Of a DNA stretch of 64,000 bases, positions 53,262 through 62,916 are shown in pieces. A program made the position numbers and the translations under genes. The stretch is from Peronospora farinosa (Eukaryota > Oomycota > Peronosporomycetes > Peronosporales > Peronosporaceae), in contig CANTFK010000180.1 in assembly GCA_947646735.1 (NCBI GenBank), forward strand, positions 124,001 through 188,000, in the 5' to 3' direction. Numbering within the stretch: the stretch's first letter is position 1; each line of letters opens with the position of its first letter. The notes beneath the pieces are model-generated. The model was not told the origin of the DNA. It saw only the letters and a list, made by a program, of their open reading frames with translations, and made no database searches.

Positions 53262-54650
53262 TTGCTGAGGTCGTTGCGGCAATTGCAATTTATTGAGTCA
53301 AGTCATCGGATTGAAACGGATGACACACAGGAAGTGAGAGGATTGTTAGAGACGAGGGCGATTAACTGGCAAAGATCGAAGGAAATTACTGGAACGCAGC
53401 TACAGGATTGCACACAACTGGGATGTTTGAGTCTGTCGGCGGGAGAACCAACGTCACTAGCTGAGCTAATGTTGTCGAACACGGTCTGGACCATTGCGGC
53501 GAGTATGGACACTGTGTTTGCGTTTTTCGACAGTGCACGAGGCTCGATGCCGAACGAATTCGCGAATAAGCATCAATTGGAGCATTTGGATGACGCAGAG
53601 TTTCATGATGAAGATGAAACCAGATCGGGGAATCATCTAGGACATCACACTTGCAGTGCGCGCAGCCCAAGATGCAGCATGGTCATCTCGACTTCTAGGA
53701 GCGTGAACGACTTCGACTTGCTGTCGGTGGTTGGAAAAGGCGCTTACGACAAAGTGTTTCTGGCAAAGAAGAAGCAAGGTAAAAATGCTGGTCGTGTGTA
53801 TGCAATGAAAATGCTGCACAAGTAAAACGTCTTTAAGAAAAAGCAGCTTGAACATACAAAGTCGGAACAGCGCATTCTTAAGCATGTGGAGCATCCGTTC
53901 GTGGTGCGGCTGCGGTATGTTATTCAGAACCACCAGAAGCTGAATCTAGTGATGGACTATTACTCTGGCGGATCGCTATTCGTGCATCTACGGATGGAAA
54001 AGCGCTTTTCAGAGCAACGGGCTTGCTTTTAAGCGGCAGAGCTGGTGCTGTCGTTGGCGCATTTTACACAGCATGCTCAGCATGTACCGTGACCTCAAAC
54101 TGGAAAATATTCTCGTGGACAGCGAAGGGCATATTGCCATCACATATTTTGGCCTGTCCAAGGAAGATGATGAAGGATCTACGTTTGTCGATACCCTTGA
54201 GTACTTAACGCCAGAGTTGCCTTGCAGCCAGCGCACATCCACATCATACGGCAATACGGTCGACTGGTAGAGCTACGGTGTGCTTGTATACGAGATGATT
54301 CTAGGACATACACCGTTCTGGGACAAAAAGCGCCGTCAAATGTTCCAGAACATCCTAAGCAAGGATCCATTGTATCCTCTTGAGCACTTCTCTCCCACGG
54401 CTATCGATTTTCTGCAGCAATGATTGATTAAGAATCCACAGCAGCGGATGGGTTGCGAAGCTGACGGCGCGATGGAGATTGTGGGGCACATATGGTTTAA
54501 GGGCGTCGATTTGGAAGCACTTCTTGAACGCCGAATATAGCCACCCTTCAAGCCGGTGTCGAAAGACTCCCAGGAAGCCGTGCACGGACTAGCAGCGCAG
54601 CGCTCATTGCTAATATGCAGTATGTACCAAATGTCTTCGAAGAGACCTCT
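53262..54650 (+). pseudogene. Decayed AGC-family protein kinase
   Basis: Reads as a Ser/Thr kinase of the AGC group (PKA/S6K/AKT-like) through several stops. The N-terminal regulatory part (residues 1-145) is uncertain. Kinase motifs in order: DFDLLSVVGKGAYDKVFLAKK (glycine loop), VYAMKML (VAIK lysine), LVMDYYSGGSLFVHL, MYRDLKLENILVD (HRD region), ITYFGLSKED where DFG has become YFG, STFVDTLEYLTPEL (activation loop and APE region), VLVYEMILGHTPFWD and the late LIKNPQQRMG. Stops at 53823 (TAA), 54030 (TAA), 54268 (TAG) and 54421 (TGA), and a frame change between 54032 and 54073, kill it. The substrate of the ancestor is unknown. Confidence 0.85.
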
Positions 54651-55246
54651 AATTGATTGCTGTCATTTAATGCATGTGGCGTTATTTTAAGACGTCAAGA
54701 AAGACTTCGGACTTTGACGACTGTTTGTACGATCCAACAAGAGTACTGACGATCTCGATGGGCCGTACATGACTCAGTTGCCAGAATGTCACGGTGTTGA
54801 AGTGCTACCTCAAGGCCATGATAGGATTAATTTGCATTTTATATAGAAGTATTGTGCAGAGCCCAGAATAGTTGGTTGATCAAGTAGCATTCCATATGAT
54901 ATTCTTGAGTAGTGGTCGTCAAGCTGTATGACGTCTCCAATCTTTAGTAGCTATTTCAACTGACTGCATCAAAGAACTCTTTTGAAGGCAATGGGCGTAA
55001 AAAACCAGTCAATTCATTCATCAAGTACAAAAGGTCGTGACGGCGGATGATTCCACCCGATGACCGTGGCCTCAATCGATCATGCAAAGTGTAAATTATC
55101 TTCGTTAGACTTTGAAGAAGCTGCCGACCAAGTTTCACGCTGGAAGGACGTTCAAAAGATAGAAAAGATGCTACCGGACGTTCAAACCGCCGGGGTGATC
55201 CAGCCACGCAAGGAAGAGCAGACGGTGTCACTAATGACAGTGGCAC
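54651..55246. other. Flank of the kinase relic, no supported gene
   Basis: Possible remnants of the kinase tail near 54690. The open frame 55384-54956 (-) runs from the LTR into unique DNA and is not a gene. Confidence 0.45.
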
Positions 55247-55832
55247 TGTAACAGGGCATCTAGTTACACGTAAACATAAAGTAATATACTTAATGTTTGG
55301 TCTAAAAGTATCCATGATTACTTTTGACCTGTCACTTGGGTGCGATACACAAATGTGATCCACCCTCGTGAATGTAATATCCATTTATGGATTCACATGA
55401 TGCTAGTTGAAACTAGGCATCGCGACGTCTCAGAAGGACGTCATTAGCAAGTTTAATCTAGATTTAAGTTCATGCGACAGGATACGCTTCTAAAGAGTCA
55501 CGTATCCGATCTTTATACATATATGCCAATCAGTAGTTAAGTTATATTTAATTATAATTCATTAAATATAGCTCAGTCTTGAATTTACTAAATCGAAAGC
55601 ACCGCGCACGAGAAGCTATAAAAGCTTCTGCGTGAGGTCGGTGACTTGTTGTTAAGAAGTTCTTTGCGCTCTCGCTTAAGCGAGAGGCAACTGGTGATAC
55701 GACTGCTTAAGCAGTCGACCAACCTCCTAACCACCCTCGCACGCGAAGGAAAGATGGTCTAACCGCTTCCTCGCTTGTGCTGAAGGTGTGTGCTAGTAGC
55801 ACGAGGCAACTTCTTAGAAGTGCCCGTCTACA
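55247..55832 (+). repeat. 5' LTR (subfamily A)
   Basis: 586 bp, TGTAACAGGG...GTCTACA. Close relative of the LTR at 3605-4206, with the same chain of inverted repeats. It lacks an about 10-bp segment near the TCTCATGTGA region. Confidence 0.9.
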
Positions 55833-55850
55833 CTTGGTAGCACTAGTAGT
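55833..55850 (+). other. Primer-binding site
   Basis: CTTGGTAGCACTAGTAG directly follows the LTR; TGGTAGC fits initiator-Met-like tRNA priming. Confidence 0.5.
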
Positions 55851-55889
55851 CCTTTCCACGACTCGTCTCTCTGAGCGTGCGTGTGATTA

Positions 55890-56783
55890 AGATGGTCCTT
55901 AACATGGACTGGAGTGACTTCCCTCACCTCTCCCAACATCATAGGGAGTTGGCAGAGCATATGGCGCAGGGATTTGGTGAACAAGCCCTGGTCAACCTCT
56001 TGCATTGTCCTCCTGAGCAACATGTTGCTCAGTTGGAGCAATTTGAGGCGTTTGTGCTCGAACAGCGTAGAAACACGTTCGAGGTAAACAGCCAAGCCAC
56101 CGCTGAGTCCATCACTAAGACTCAGGATGAGCTTAGGCTTGAGCAGGCACGTAATGAGGAGCTCAACAGAGATGTTGAGACGCTCTCTGCCCGGACTAAT
56201 CAACCGAGGCCCATTCGGATGGACCCTCCGAAGTTCGATGGACTAGCCCTCACACGATTATTCACTGGCTATTAGCAGTTGAGTAATGTGGAGTGGCGCA
56301 GCTCATCGAAGACGACACCAGAATGGTGTCGTATGCCATGTCCAACTTGCGTGGCAAAGCGTCAGAGTGGGCATACTCTGCGCTGATGGCAAATGCTGAT
56401 GCATTTCCATCATGGGCGATGTTTAAGACAAAGATTCGCGCCATGTATCAACCACCTAACAACGAAGTGTTGCTTATGGCGTGCTTCTTTGGATCACGAC
56501 AGGCGAAACGATCTCTGCAAGAGTATGTGCAGGAGATGCGTTCGCTGTCGGCGTCCATTAATGGGGAACTGATACCGGAGAGTATCAAGGTGGCCATGTT
56601 CATGAATGGACTTAGGCACGGCCCATCGCGTCAGGCCCTTTTTAAAAAGGTTCCAGCAACGATGGAAGAGGCAATTGACATTGCCTTAGTTGAGTAGCAA
56701 TCCTACAACAGCGCCTCGGCGACAGCCTATTACAGGCCGTCGTCCGAGAAGTCTGATGCCACTCCTATGGAGTTAGGCAATGC
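55890..56783 (+). pseudogene. gag capsid region
   Basis: Start around the ATG at 55890 (MVLNMDWSDFPHL). Two frames joined over a stop at 56273: the first has HRELAEHMAQGFGEQALV and ESITKTQDELRLEQARNEEL (helical), the second, 56293-56697, is the classical retrotransposon gag core with LRGKASEWAYSALM, WAMFKTKIRAMYQP, QAKRSLQEYVQEMRSLSA and IKVAMFMNGLRHG. It ends at the inserted solo LTR; the knuckle lies beyond it at 58104. Confidence 0.85.
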
Positions 56784-58103
56784 TGTGGTGGAGTGGGTTC
56801 TCAAAATTGTATGATGAGACCCCAAACCACTCACTGTGCCGGACTGCCGACTGTCGGAGGGGGTACCCCGATGCCGCGTATGAAACTTCTCTCACCTTGT
56901 GTACCCGTCGGCTGGCGGGTTGCACTCTTCGGAGGACTTGGTGACGATGTAGATGTCTGCCTTGAGGGAGGTAGACCTGGGGGCCTCGAGTGGATATGCT
57001 TCACTCGGTGGGACGGTAGGTGGCCACTCGATCGACCTGGTCGAGAGTGGGCTTAGAGCCAAATTCTTCAGGGGCGCTTGTCGTCCCTGGCCTTTTCCTT
57101 CTGTTTCAGGGGTATTAACCACCTGACCTTTACGTTGCTCCCGGACCTTGAGGTGAGGGAGACCGCTTCCGATAGCGGGTCTTGGGGGGTGTTGCTACTC
57201 GAACGAGCTCACAGGCCAAATATGTACTGGAGCTCTATTCGCCCTTGAGCTTCGCTATGCAACTGTCTTCGACGGGGGCCAAAATATATCCCTTCCCGGA
57301 ACAGTGAGTAACTTAGAACAAGTCCTTCTTGGGTGACGGAGTCGTGCCACGTAGATCGCAAATTGAGTAGTATTTAATATAGTCCTATCCTTTTAACTCC
57401 ATTACTCTATCCTTGCCTGAAGCTCTGATTCCTTGCGTCGACTAGTCTGATCCTTGTATTAACCGGTCCGGAGTGGCTGAACCCCGAGGGGCCGAGGTCG
57501 ACTGATGAGGGGACCCAGGTCTACCAATGAGGGACCGGGTCGACTGATGAGGGACCCAGGTCTACCAATGAGGGACCGGGTCGACCAACGAGGGTCCGGG
57601 TCGACCAATGAGAGACCCATGTCGACCAATGAGAGACCCAGGTCGACCAACGAGGGTCCGGGTCGACCAACGAGGGACCCAGGTCTACCAATGAGGGACC
57701 GGGTCGACCAAGAGGGACCGGGTCGACCAATGAGGGACCGGGTCGACCAACGAGGGTCCAAGTCGACCAATGAGAGACCCAGGTCGACCAACGAGGGTCC
57801 GGGTCGACCAATGAGAGACCCAGGTCGACCGATGAGGGACCGGGTCGACTGATGAGGGACCCAGGTCTACCAACGAGAGGCCAGGTCGATCAATGAGCGG
57901 CCATGATCAACTCCTTTTGGTACCGGTTAACCGGTACCCTGATACTGATTTTTCTTCGGCGGATCCTGCGGATTGTCCTCCACCAACGGTCGCTCCCCTT
58001 CGAGCCCCTGTATCTCTGGTCCCCTGTCCCTGACCCACGGCCTAAACTCCGAATCCAACTGGAGTCTGGGACCTCCACATCACAAAATTAGCACTTCACC
58101 ACA
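56784..58103. repeat. Solo LTR inserted in gag
   Basis: 1320 bp from TGTGGTG to CACCACA, i.e. 7-bp terminal inverted repeats, flanked by ATGC at 56780-56783 and 58104-58107 (AATGC if the terminal A is counted). No coding sequence. Its first 130 bp and its last bases match the LTR at 59760-61064, which is still attached to an element, so this is a solo LTR left by recombination. Its middle holds a minisatellite. Confidence 0.85.
57490..57897. repeat. About 20-bp minisatellite in the solo LTR
   Basis: About 20 units of the type GACCAATGAGGGACCGGGTC, with variants GACCAACGAGGGTCCGGGTC and GACCAATGAGAGACCCAGGTC. It keeps frames open on both strands and generates spurious ORFs (RSTNEGP-like and LVDLGPS-like repeats). 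Confidence 0.93.
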
Positions 58104-58290
58104 ATGCAGATGTGATCTGCTACAAGTGCGGCAAGCGAGGCCATATGATGGCTCGCTGCTATGACAAAGTAGCTGCTGGTGCTAAGGCAGCCAGCAAAAG
58201 GTCTCCCAACCCGAAGGGAGGCGCGAAAAACCAGCGTGCACGACGCACGGGTTCAGCACCTGCCCAAGATGAGTAGGGAAATGCGGGAGC
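58104..58290 (+). pseudogene. gag zinc knuckle
   Basis: Encodes DVICYKCGKRGHMMARCYD, an intact C-x2-C-x4-H-x4-C knuckle, then a Lys/Arg-rich tail (KRSPNPKGGAKNQRARR). It binds element RNA in packaging. It lies directly after the solo LTR. Confidence 0.85.
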
Positions 58291-58429
58291 GCAGTAGGGG
58301 CGGGATGCCCTACTGTCGCGGACTCTGAAGCTACCCCTTAGTTCAGAGTGATCTAACAAATGGGTAGCATAGTCCCTTAGGTTCCGAAAGGTCGGACCTC
58401 ATCCCTTTTGGTCTATAGCGCTCGAGTAC

Positions 58430-59384
58430 GAGGCTATGACCAAGTGATGTCCCTTCTCGTGGATTCGGGTGCATCGAAAAACTTTGTGAAACTCGCGGCT
58501 CTTAAAAAAGACCGGCGAGTTATGAGTCGCTTTGCCAGGATGGCAAGCGAGAAGAAGCGATCGTTCGTTTAGCGAACGGCGCGCACGTTGAATAGGAGGG
58601 AGTTCAAGTTGAACTCGCCTTCAGTTTCAGTGACTTCTCTTGTAAAGAGAAGTTCACAGTGCGAGGTATGGAGAGTCCGTATGACCTCATCCTAAGCATG
58701 CCTTGGTTGGCTAAACACCAACCATGGATAGACTGGCGTACACGCACAGTCGCTAGCTCTACGCAAGACACCAGAAAGGATGTGCTCTTGCGAGAGGCTT
58801 ATGTGGATGGTGCTGTGTCCAACACGGTCGAGGGTGCGATGACGGTATGTCAATCGACACCAGAAACTACCCAGCTCGAAAGGAGTGGTGTAGTTGGAAG
58901 TGCACTGGCGGAAAGCCAGGTGACACATATTCCTACCCAGGTCAAAAAGACTGGTGTAGTGAATGGGGCGATGACAAGTAGTCACGCGTCCAATAGTCCT
59001 GCACAGAGCAGAGAGCCTGTGGCAATTGATGGTGGGCTGACAGGAAGTCAAGCGCCACAAGAACCATCACAAAGCCATGAGCCTGGTGCGGTTGGAGGGA
59101 GTGCGTTGGCTAATACAGCAACGACACCTTCTTCCAGTTCAAAGGTCGTGGTGACTCGAGCAATGAGCACCAAACGTATTAAGACGACCAAGAGCACGTC
59201 GAAACGAGTGACCCTTGGATCAGTCTCGGTCCAAGAGGACGGACCTACGAACGAGTTGTTCGAGGCCGTCGAAGACAAAATGCCGGAGGCATCCTCAGTT
59301 GAGGTGCTCCAACTTGTCTTGGCATTTGCCGAGGAGATATTAACTTTCTCGGACATGACGTGGGATCTGTCCTGTCTGAACTAA
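58430..59384 (+). pseudogene. Aspartic protease and linker
   Basis: LLVDSGASKNFVKLAALKK at about 58455 holds the DSG catalytic motif; a TAG near 58570 breaks the frame. The frame 58659-59384 continues with MESPYDLILSMPWLAKHQPWIDW, the second conserved protease block, followed by a long Ser/Thr-rich linker with repeated VxGxALxxSQ-like units before RT. Confidence 0.8.
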
Positions 59385-59759
59385 AGGAAGGAAAGATCCA
59401 CGAGATAGTCGCACCAGTTCCAGAAGAGAACGTGGTGGACTGTTGCTCGTCCACTACAAAGGACGAGAGCGTCTTGGAGACCGACAAAAAGAACGGTTCG
59501 CTGCTCAAGGCTGGGATGCCTTGAAGGACAGCCCATTCTATGATGTTCTGTGGAAACACCGTGACGTGTTTCCAGCAGAAGTGCCGAGCCTCCTACCGTC
59601 CGATAGGGGAATCAGACACAAGATTGACCTGGAGCCTGGCACCAAGTATTGTGTGACCAGGCAATGGCCGTTGCCGAAGAAACAAGTCGATTACATCGAT
59701 GAGTTCTTCGACAAGCGAGCCAAGGCGGTACATGTACGTGAGAGCAAGTCGCCTCACTG
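59385..59759 (+). pseudogene. Start of reverse transcriptase, cut by insertion
   Basis: FYDVLWKHRDVFPAEVPSLL then GIRHKIDLEPGTKYCVTRQWPL, the N-terminal RT fingers, up to VRESKSPHC, where the next element's LTR begins. The YxDD palm is not reached. Confidence 0.85.
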
Positions 59760-61064
59760 TGTGGTGGAGTGGGATTCGCAAAATTGCTGATGCGATCCCA
59801 ACTCTCCACTGGCGCCCGGACGACCGACTAACGGAGGGGGTACCCCGATTCCGTGTGTATAGCCTTCCTCACCTTGTGTACCCGTCGGTAGGGCGGGTTG
59901 CTCTCTTCTCGGTAGACTTGAGTCGATGTTGAACTTGATTGTGTTAGGGATAGGTGGGGGGGCGATCGCGTGGAATTCCTCACACGATCGCAGTTGTTCT
60001 TGGGGTGCTCTATTTGAGTCGCCCTGATCTCCCTTGAGATCGCCTTGTCCAAAAATGTAGATACTTGATCCGCTTGCCTTCTGACCACTTGAGCCGTCTC
60101 GCGATCTTGTATCTGGACTTCTTAGTCCTCTGCGTCCAATCGCAGCTTGATTTGTTTTGTTGAGAATTCTTGCAATCCCTGGCCAAACAATCCAGGGATA
60201 TGACTTGCGTAGTAGGTAGACTTCCTTGAGACGTCGGGAGGCCAAAGAATCCAGCCCGGAAGAGAAGTCGACACGTGTACTTAGAAGCAAATTGAACTCT
60301 GTTAATGTTAACCAATCAAATACCAAAACCTATGATCTTGACTATCTGTAGCTCAGGATCTGTTGCCACGTATCGCCCTTTCGGAAAAAATCAGATCTCG
60401 TAATGTGGTCCACTCCAATATAGCCGCGATCTGGATCGCTACCTCACTCGGATATAATACCATTTTAGTACCAGATCGCGGTACTAAATAATTAGTACCA
60501 GATCGCGGTACTAAATAATTAGTACCAGATCGCGGTACTAAATAATTAGTACCAGATCGCGGTACTAAATAATTAGTACCAGATCGCGGTACTAAATAAT
60601 TAATACCAGATCGCGGTACTAAATAATTAATATCGGATCGCGATCCGCCGGATCACGACTTGTCTTCTTCACCGTTTCTCAGGTCATGTGAGATAGTTCA
60701 TCAATGTGACATTTCATATCCACCATTCCAGTCCTCCATAGCGACGTGATCCACACCAGACCGTCCTCCACATGCTTGGATGTACCCATCTTCCTCCTTA
60801 GCGACCGCGTTCACGCGGATCGCCATCGGAAATACTGGAGATCGCAATAGCGTAGTTTCTAGGCCATATTTGACCCCACATAGAAGTGCAAACTACTCCA
60901 TTCACTGTTTTCCATCCTATTTGACATCGTCTTGAAACCTTTCTGCGAGATCGCGACTCATCAATATTGGCCACGAGATCGCGACTCATTAATATTGGCC
61001 ATTTCGGACTTAACCGAAAATATGCGATCACACTTGGCGAAATTCACTCTTTCACTTCGCCACA
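59760..61064 (-). repeat. 3' LTR of the archaeal-RNase-H element
   Basis: 1305 bp from TGTGGTGG to CGCCACA. The first 130 bp and the last 12 bp match the solo LTR at 56784-58103; the centre differs. It contains a 27-bp tandem repeat. On the minus strand a purine-rich stretch (GCAGGGGACGAT) abuts it, as a polypurine tract should. Confidence 0.8.
60467..60655. repeat. 27-bp tandem repeat in the LTR
   Basis: Six and a half units. Each contains GTACCAGATCGCGGTAC, an inverted repeat with GATCGCG at its centre, plus TAAATAATTA. The last two units are diverged. Confidence 0.95.
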
Positions 61065-61149
61065 ATCGTCCCCTGCACCGATAGCCCACATACAGTGTTG
61101 GCCTAACTGTGCACTGTCTCGCTTCACTCTTCTCGTCACTTCGTCCCTT

Positions 61150-62244
61150 ATGGCCAGATCTACACCCGAAAACGATCGCCACCCCCAAACTGGTGTGCTC
61201 GTTACGCGCGATCCAACGATGGGTTCCTCTACCGGATCGCGTATCTTGCTCCCGTCTACCCGGATAATCCTTCCTCCCGTTGCAGATCGTCAGAACGCGA
61301 TCTCGTTGGTTTCTTCATTGTATGACCGCCTGGAAGCCCAGGATACCATCGTGGAAAGCTATCACTCCATGGAAAATGCCTTGCAGGAGCAGGAATTTCG
61401 TGGAAATCAGCTGGAGACGGAACTCAACTCGTATCACGAGTTGGTGCCTCGACTGTGCACATTCGTCTTGCGTCGAGATGAAGAGTTGCGTCAACAACTT
61501 GATGCCGCTCTCCACATGGCCGAAGGTCTCGACGAAGAACTGAACCAGCTAACGGATCAGTCTCAGGAGATCGCCGATCTGAAGAATGCCTTGTTTCGAG
61601 CCAATGCAGAGAAACATCGCCTGCAGGATAAATTCCGCCGTGAGGCGGCCAATCTTCAGCGAACTCTGGAAGGAAAATTCCGGCAGCAGATCGCGTCCCT
61701 CCAACAGCAACTGGACTCCATCCTCGCACAGCGTAATACGGCAGACAGTGCTTTGGCCGCTGACTTTCGACGCATGAAAAGCAAGGCATCCAAGTACAAG
61801 AAAGCTCGTTCTCAGGCCCAGCAAGCCGCGAAACAACTGCAAGAGACACTGAGCGCGCTCGAGCTTGATCATGATCGCCTCCTGAGTACGAGTATTCGGA
61901 ACGACGCAGCTTTGGGTCGACTTCGTACCGAAGTTGCAGATCGAGAGGCAGAGCGCGATCTGGCCATCCAGGATCGAGATTTACTTCGTTCGCATCTGGC
62001 AGAATTGGCTACGGGCTTACTTCCTTCTCCGACTAGCCTTCTCGCGCTTTCCAATCCCTCGTCACCCAATCGCAAACGTGCGTCATCTTCACCGACTCTG
62101 GACGTCCCCTGTAAACGTCCCCGCAGCGCTTCCGGTACTTCTGCTCAATCTGCGACCTCGGAGGGATCTGGCATTCCAGCGCGATCTGGTACTTCTGACG
62201 CGATCTGGAACTCCGGCGCGATCTGGTACTTCGGCACAGTCTAA
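61150..62244 (+). CDS. Antisense coiled-coil ORF of the archaeal-RNase-H Ty3 element
   Basis: The frame is open from 60967, but the ATG at 61150 (MARSTPENDRHPQ), 86 bp inside the LTR, is the likely start; about 364 residues. Residues 1-55 are Pro/Thr-rich (TGSRILLPSTRIILPPV). Residues about 60-330 form a long coiled coil with dense heptads (LRRDEELRQQLDAALHMAEG, IADLKNALFRANAEKHRLQD, QQIASLQQQLDSILAQR). The C-terminus is Ser/Pro-rich with KRPRSASG, a nuclear-signal-like patch, then runs into an 18-bp repeat coding ARSGTS-like hexapeptides until a frame change. It has no enzyme motif. It reads opposite to pol, as the 4312-5758 frame does in the other Ty3 family. A structural or regulatory role is possible; the function is unknown. 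Confidence 0.75.
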   Translation: MARSTPENDRHPQTGVLVTRDPTMGSSTGSRILLPSTRIILPPVADRQNAISLVSSLYDRLEAQDTIVESYHSMENALQEQEFRGNQLETELNSYHELVPRLCTFVLRRDEELRQQLDAALHMAEGLDEELNQLTDQSQEIADLKNALFRANAEKHRLQDKFRREAANLQRTLEGKFRQQIASLQQQLDSILAQRNTADSALAADFRRMKSKASKYKKARSQAQQAAKQLQETLSALELDHDRLLSTSIRNDAALGRLRTEVADREAERDLAIQDRDLLRSHLAELATGLLPSPTSLLALSNPSSPNRKRASSSPTLDVPCKRPRSASGTSAQSATSEGSGIPARSGTSDAIWNSGAIWYFGTV

Positions 62245-62560
62245 TACTTTGGCGCGATCTGGTACTTCGGCGCGATCTGGTACTCCACCGCGATCTGGTA
62301 CTTAACGCGATCTGGTACTTCGACGCGATCTGGTACTCCGGCGCGATCTGATACTTCAGCGCGATCTGGTACTTCAGCGCGATCTAGTTATTGGCGCGAT
62401 CTGGTACTCCGGCGCGATCTGGTACTTCAGCGCGATCTGGTACTTCAGCACGATCTGGTACTCCGGTGCGATCTGGTACTTCGGCGCTATCTGATATTCC
62501 GGCGCGATCCGGTACTTCAGCGCGATCTGTAAAGTTCTTCGGCGCGATCTAATTTCATCT
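62165..62560. repeat. 18-bp repeat array, GCGATCTGGTACTTCGGC-like
   Basis: About 20 units of 18 bp with point changes and small slips. The core GCGATCTGGTAC is the complement of GTACCAGATCGC in the 27-bp LTR repeat. The 18-bp period codes hexapeptides in every frame, which explains the end of the antisense ORF. Confidence 0.93.
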
Positions 62561-62916
62561 CCCCAGCATTCAATACAATTTCACTGTTTTCGTTAGATTC
62601 TTTTGGTCGTTCTTGCAATTGTCTTCTTGTTTTTTGGGACTTTTCAGCCGCGATCTGGTCTTTCAGACTTTCGATCGACACTCAAATTCACATATATCCT
62701 AGTTCCCCCAGCTATACAACCATTTTGTACAGCCATTTCCACTCTCCGTAAGCGAAATAACCAATTCACAAATCTTCAGCTTTTCCCTCTTTATGAGACT
62801 GCATAACTTCGAAACGATTACGGCGAACTTGTTCGCGCTCAAATTCCTGCAAAATCTCGGGTAGTTGACGTCTTCTCCGGGTTGATCTGGTAATCGCAGC
62901 AACTTTAACCACCGAT

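Larger units (their letters stand above)
55247..59759 (+). mobile_element. Ty3/gypsy element (same family as 3605-12415), plus strand, interrupted
   Basis: 5' LTR 55247-55832, primer-binding site, gag (55890-56697), a 1.3-kb solo LTR inserted in gag, gag knuckle, protease, linker, then RT start up to 59759, where another element is inserted. The rest (RT onward and the 3' LTR) is outside the window or lost. It is better preserved than the minus-strand relative but still has stops, for example in the protease after RSFV at 58570. Confidence 0.88.

Noticed and set aside
54956..55384. 142-codon minus-strand frame
   Set aside because: It crosses the edge of the LTR at 55247 and so cannot be an old host gene; no domain.
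57505..57873. Overlapping long frames on both strands
   Set aside because: They are products of the 20-bp minisatellite, which keeps all frames open; the proteins are simple repeats.
56807..58086. Target duplication CAAAAT around the insert in gag
   Set aside because: The similarity with the other LTR begins further out at TGTGGTGG, and ATGC flanks with 7-bp terminal inverted repeats fit better; the CAAAAT match is probably chance.
60467..60655. CRISPR-like array
   Set aside because: The 27-bp units are directly adjacent, without spacers, and lie in a eukaryotic LTR; it is a simple tandem repeat.
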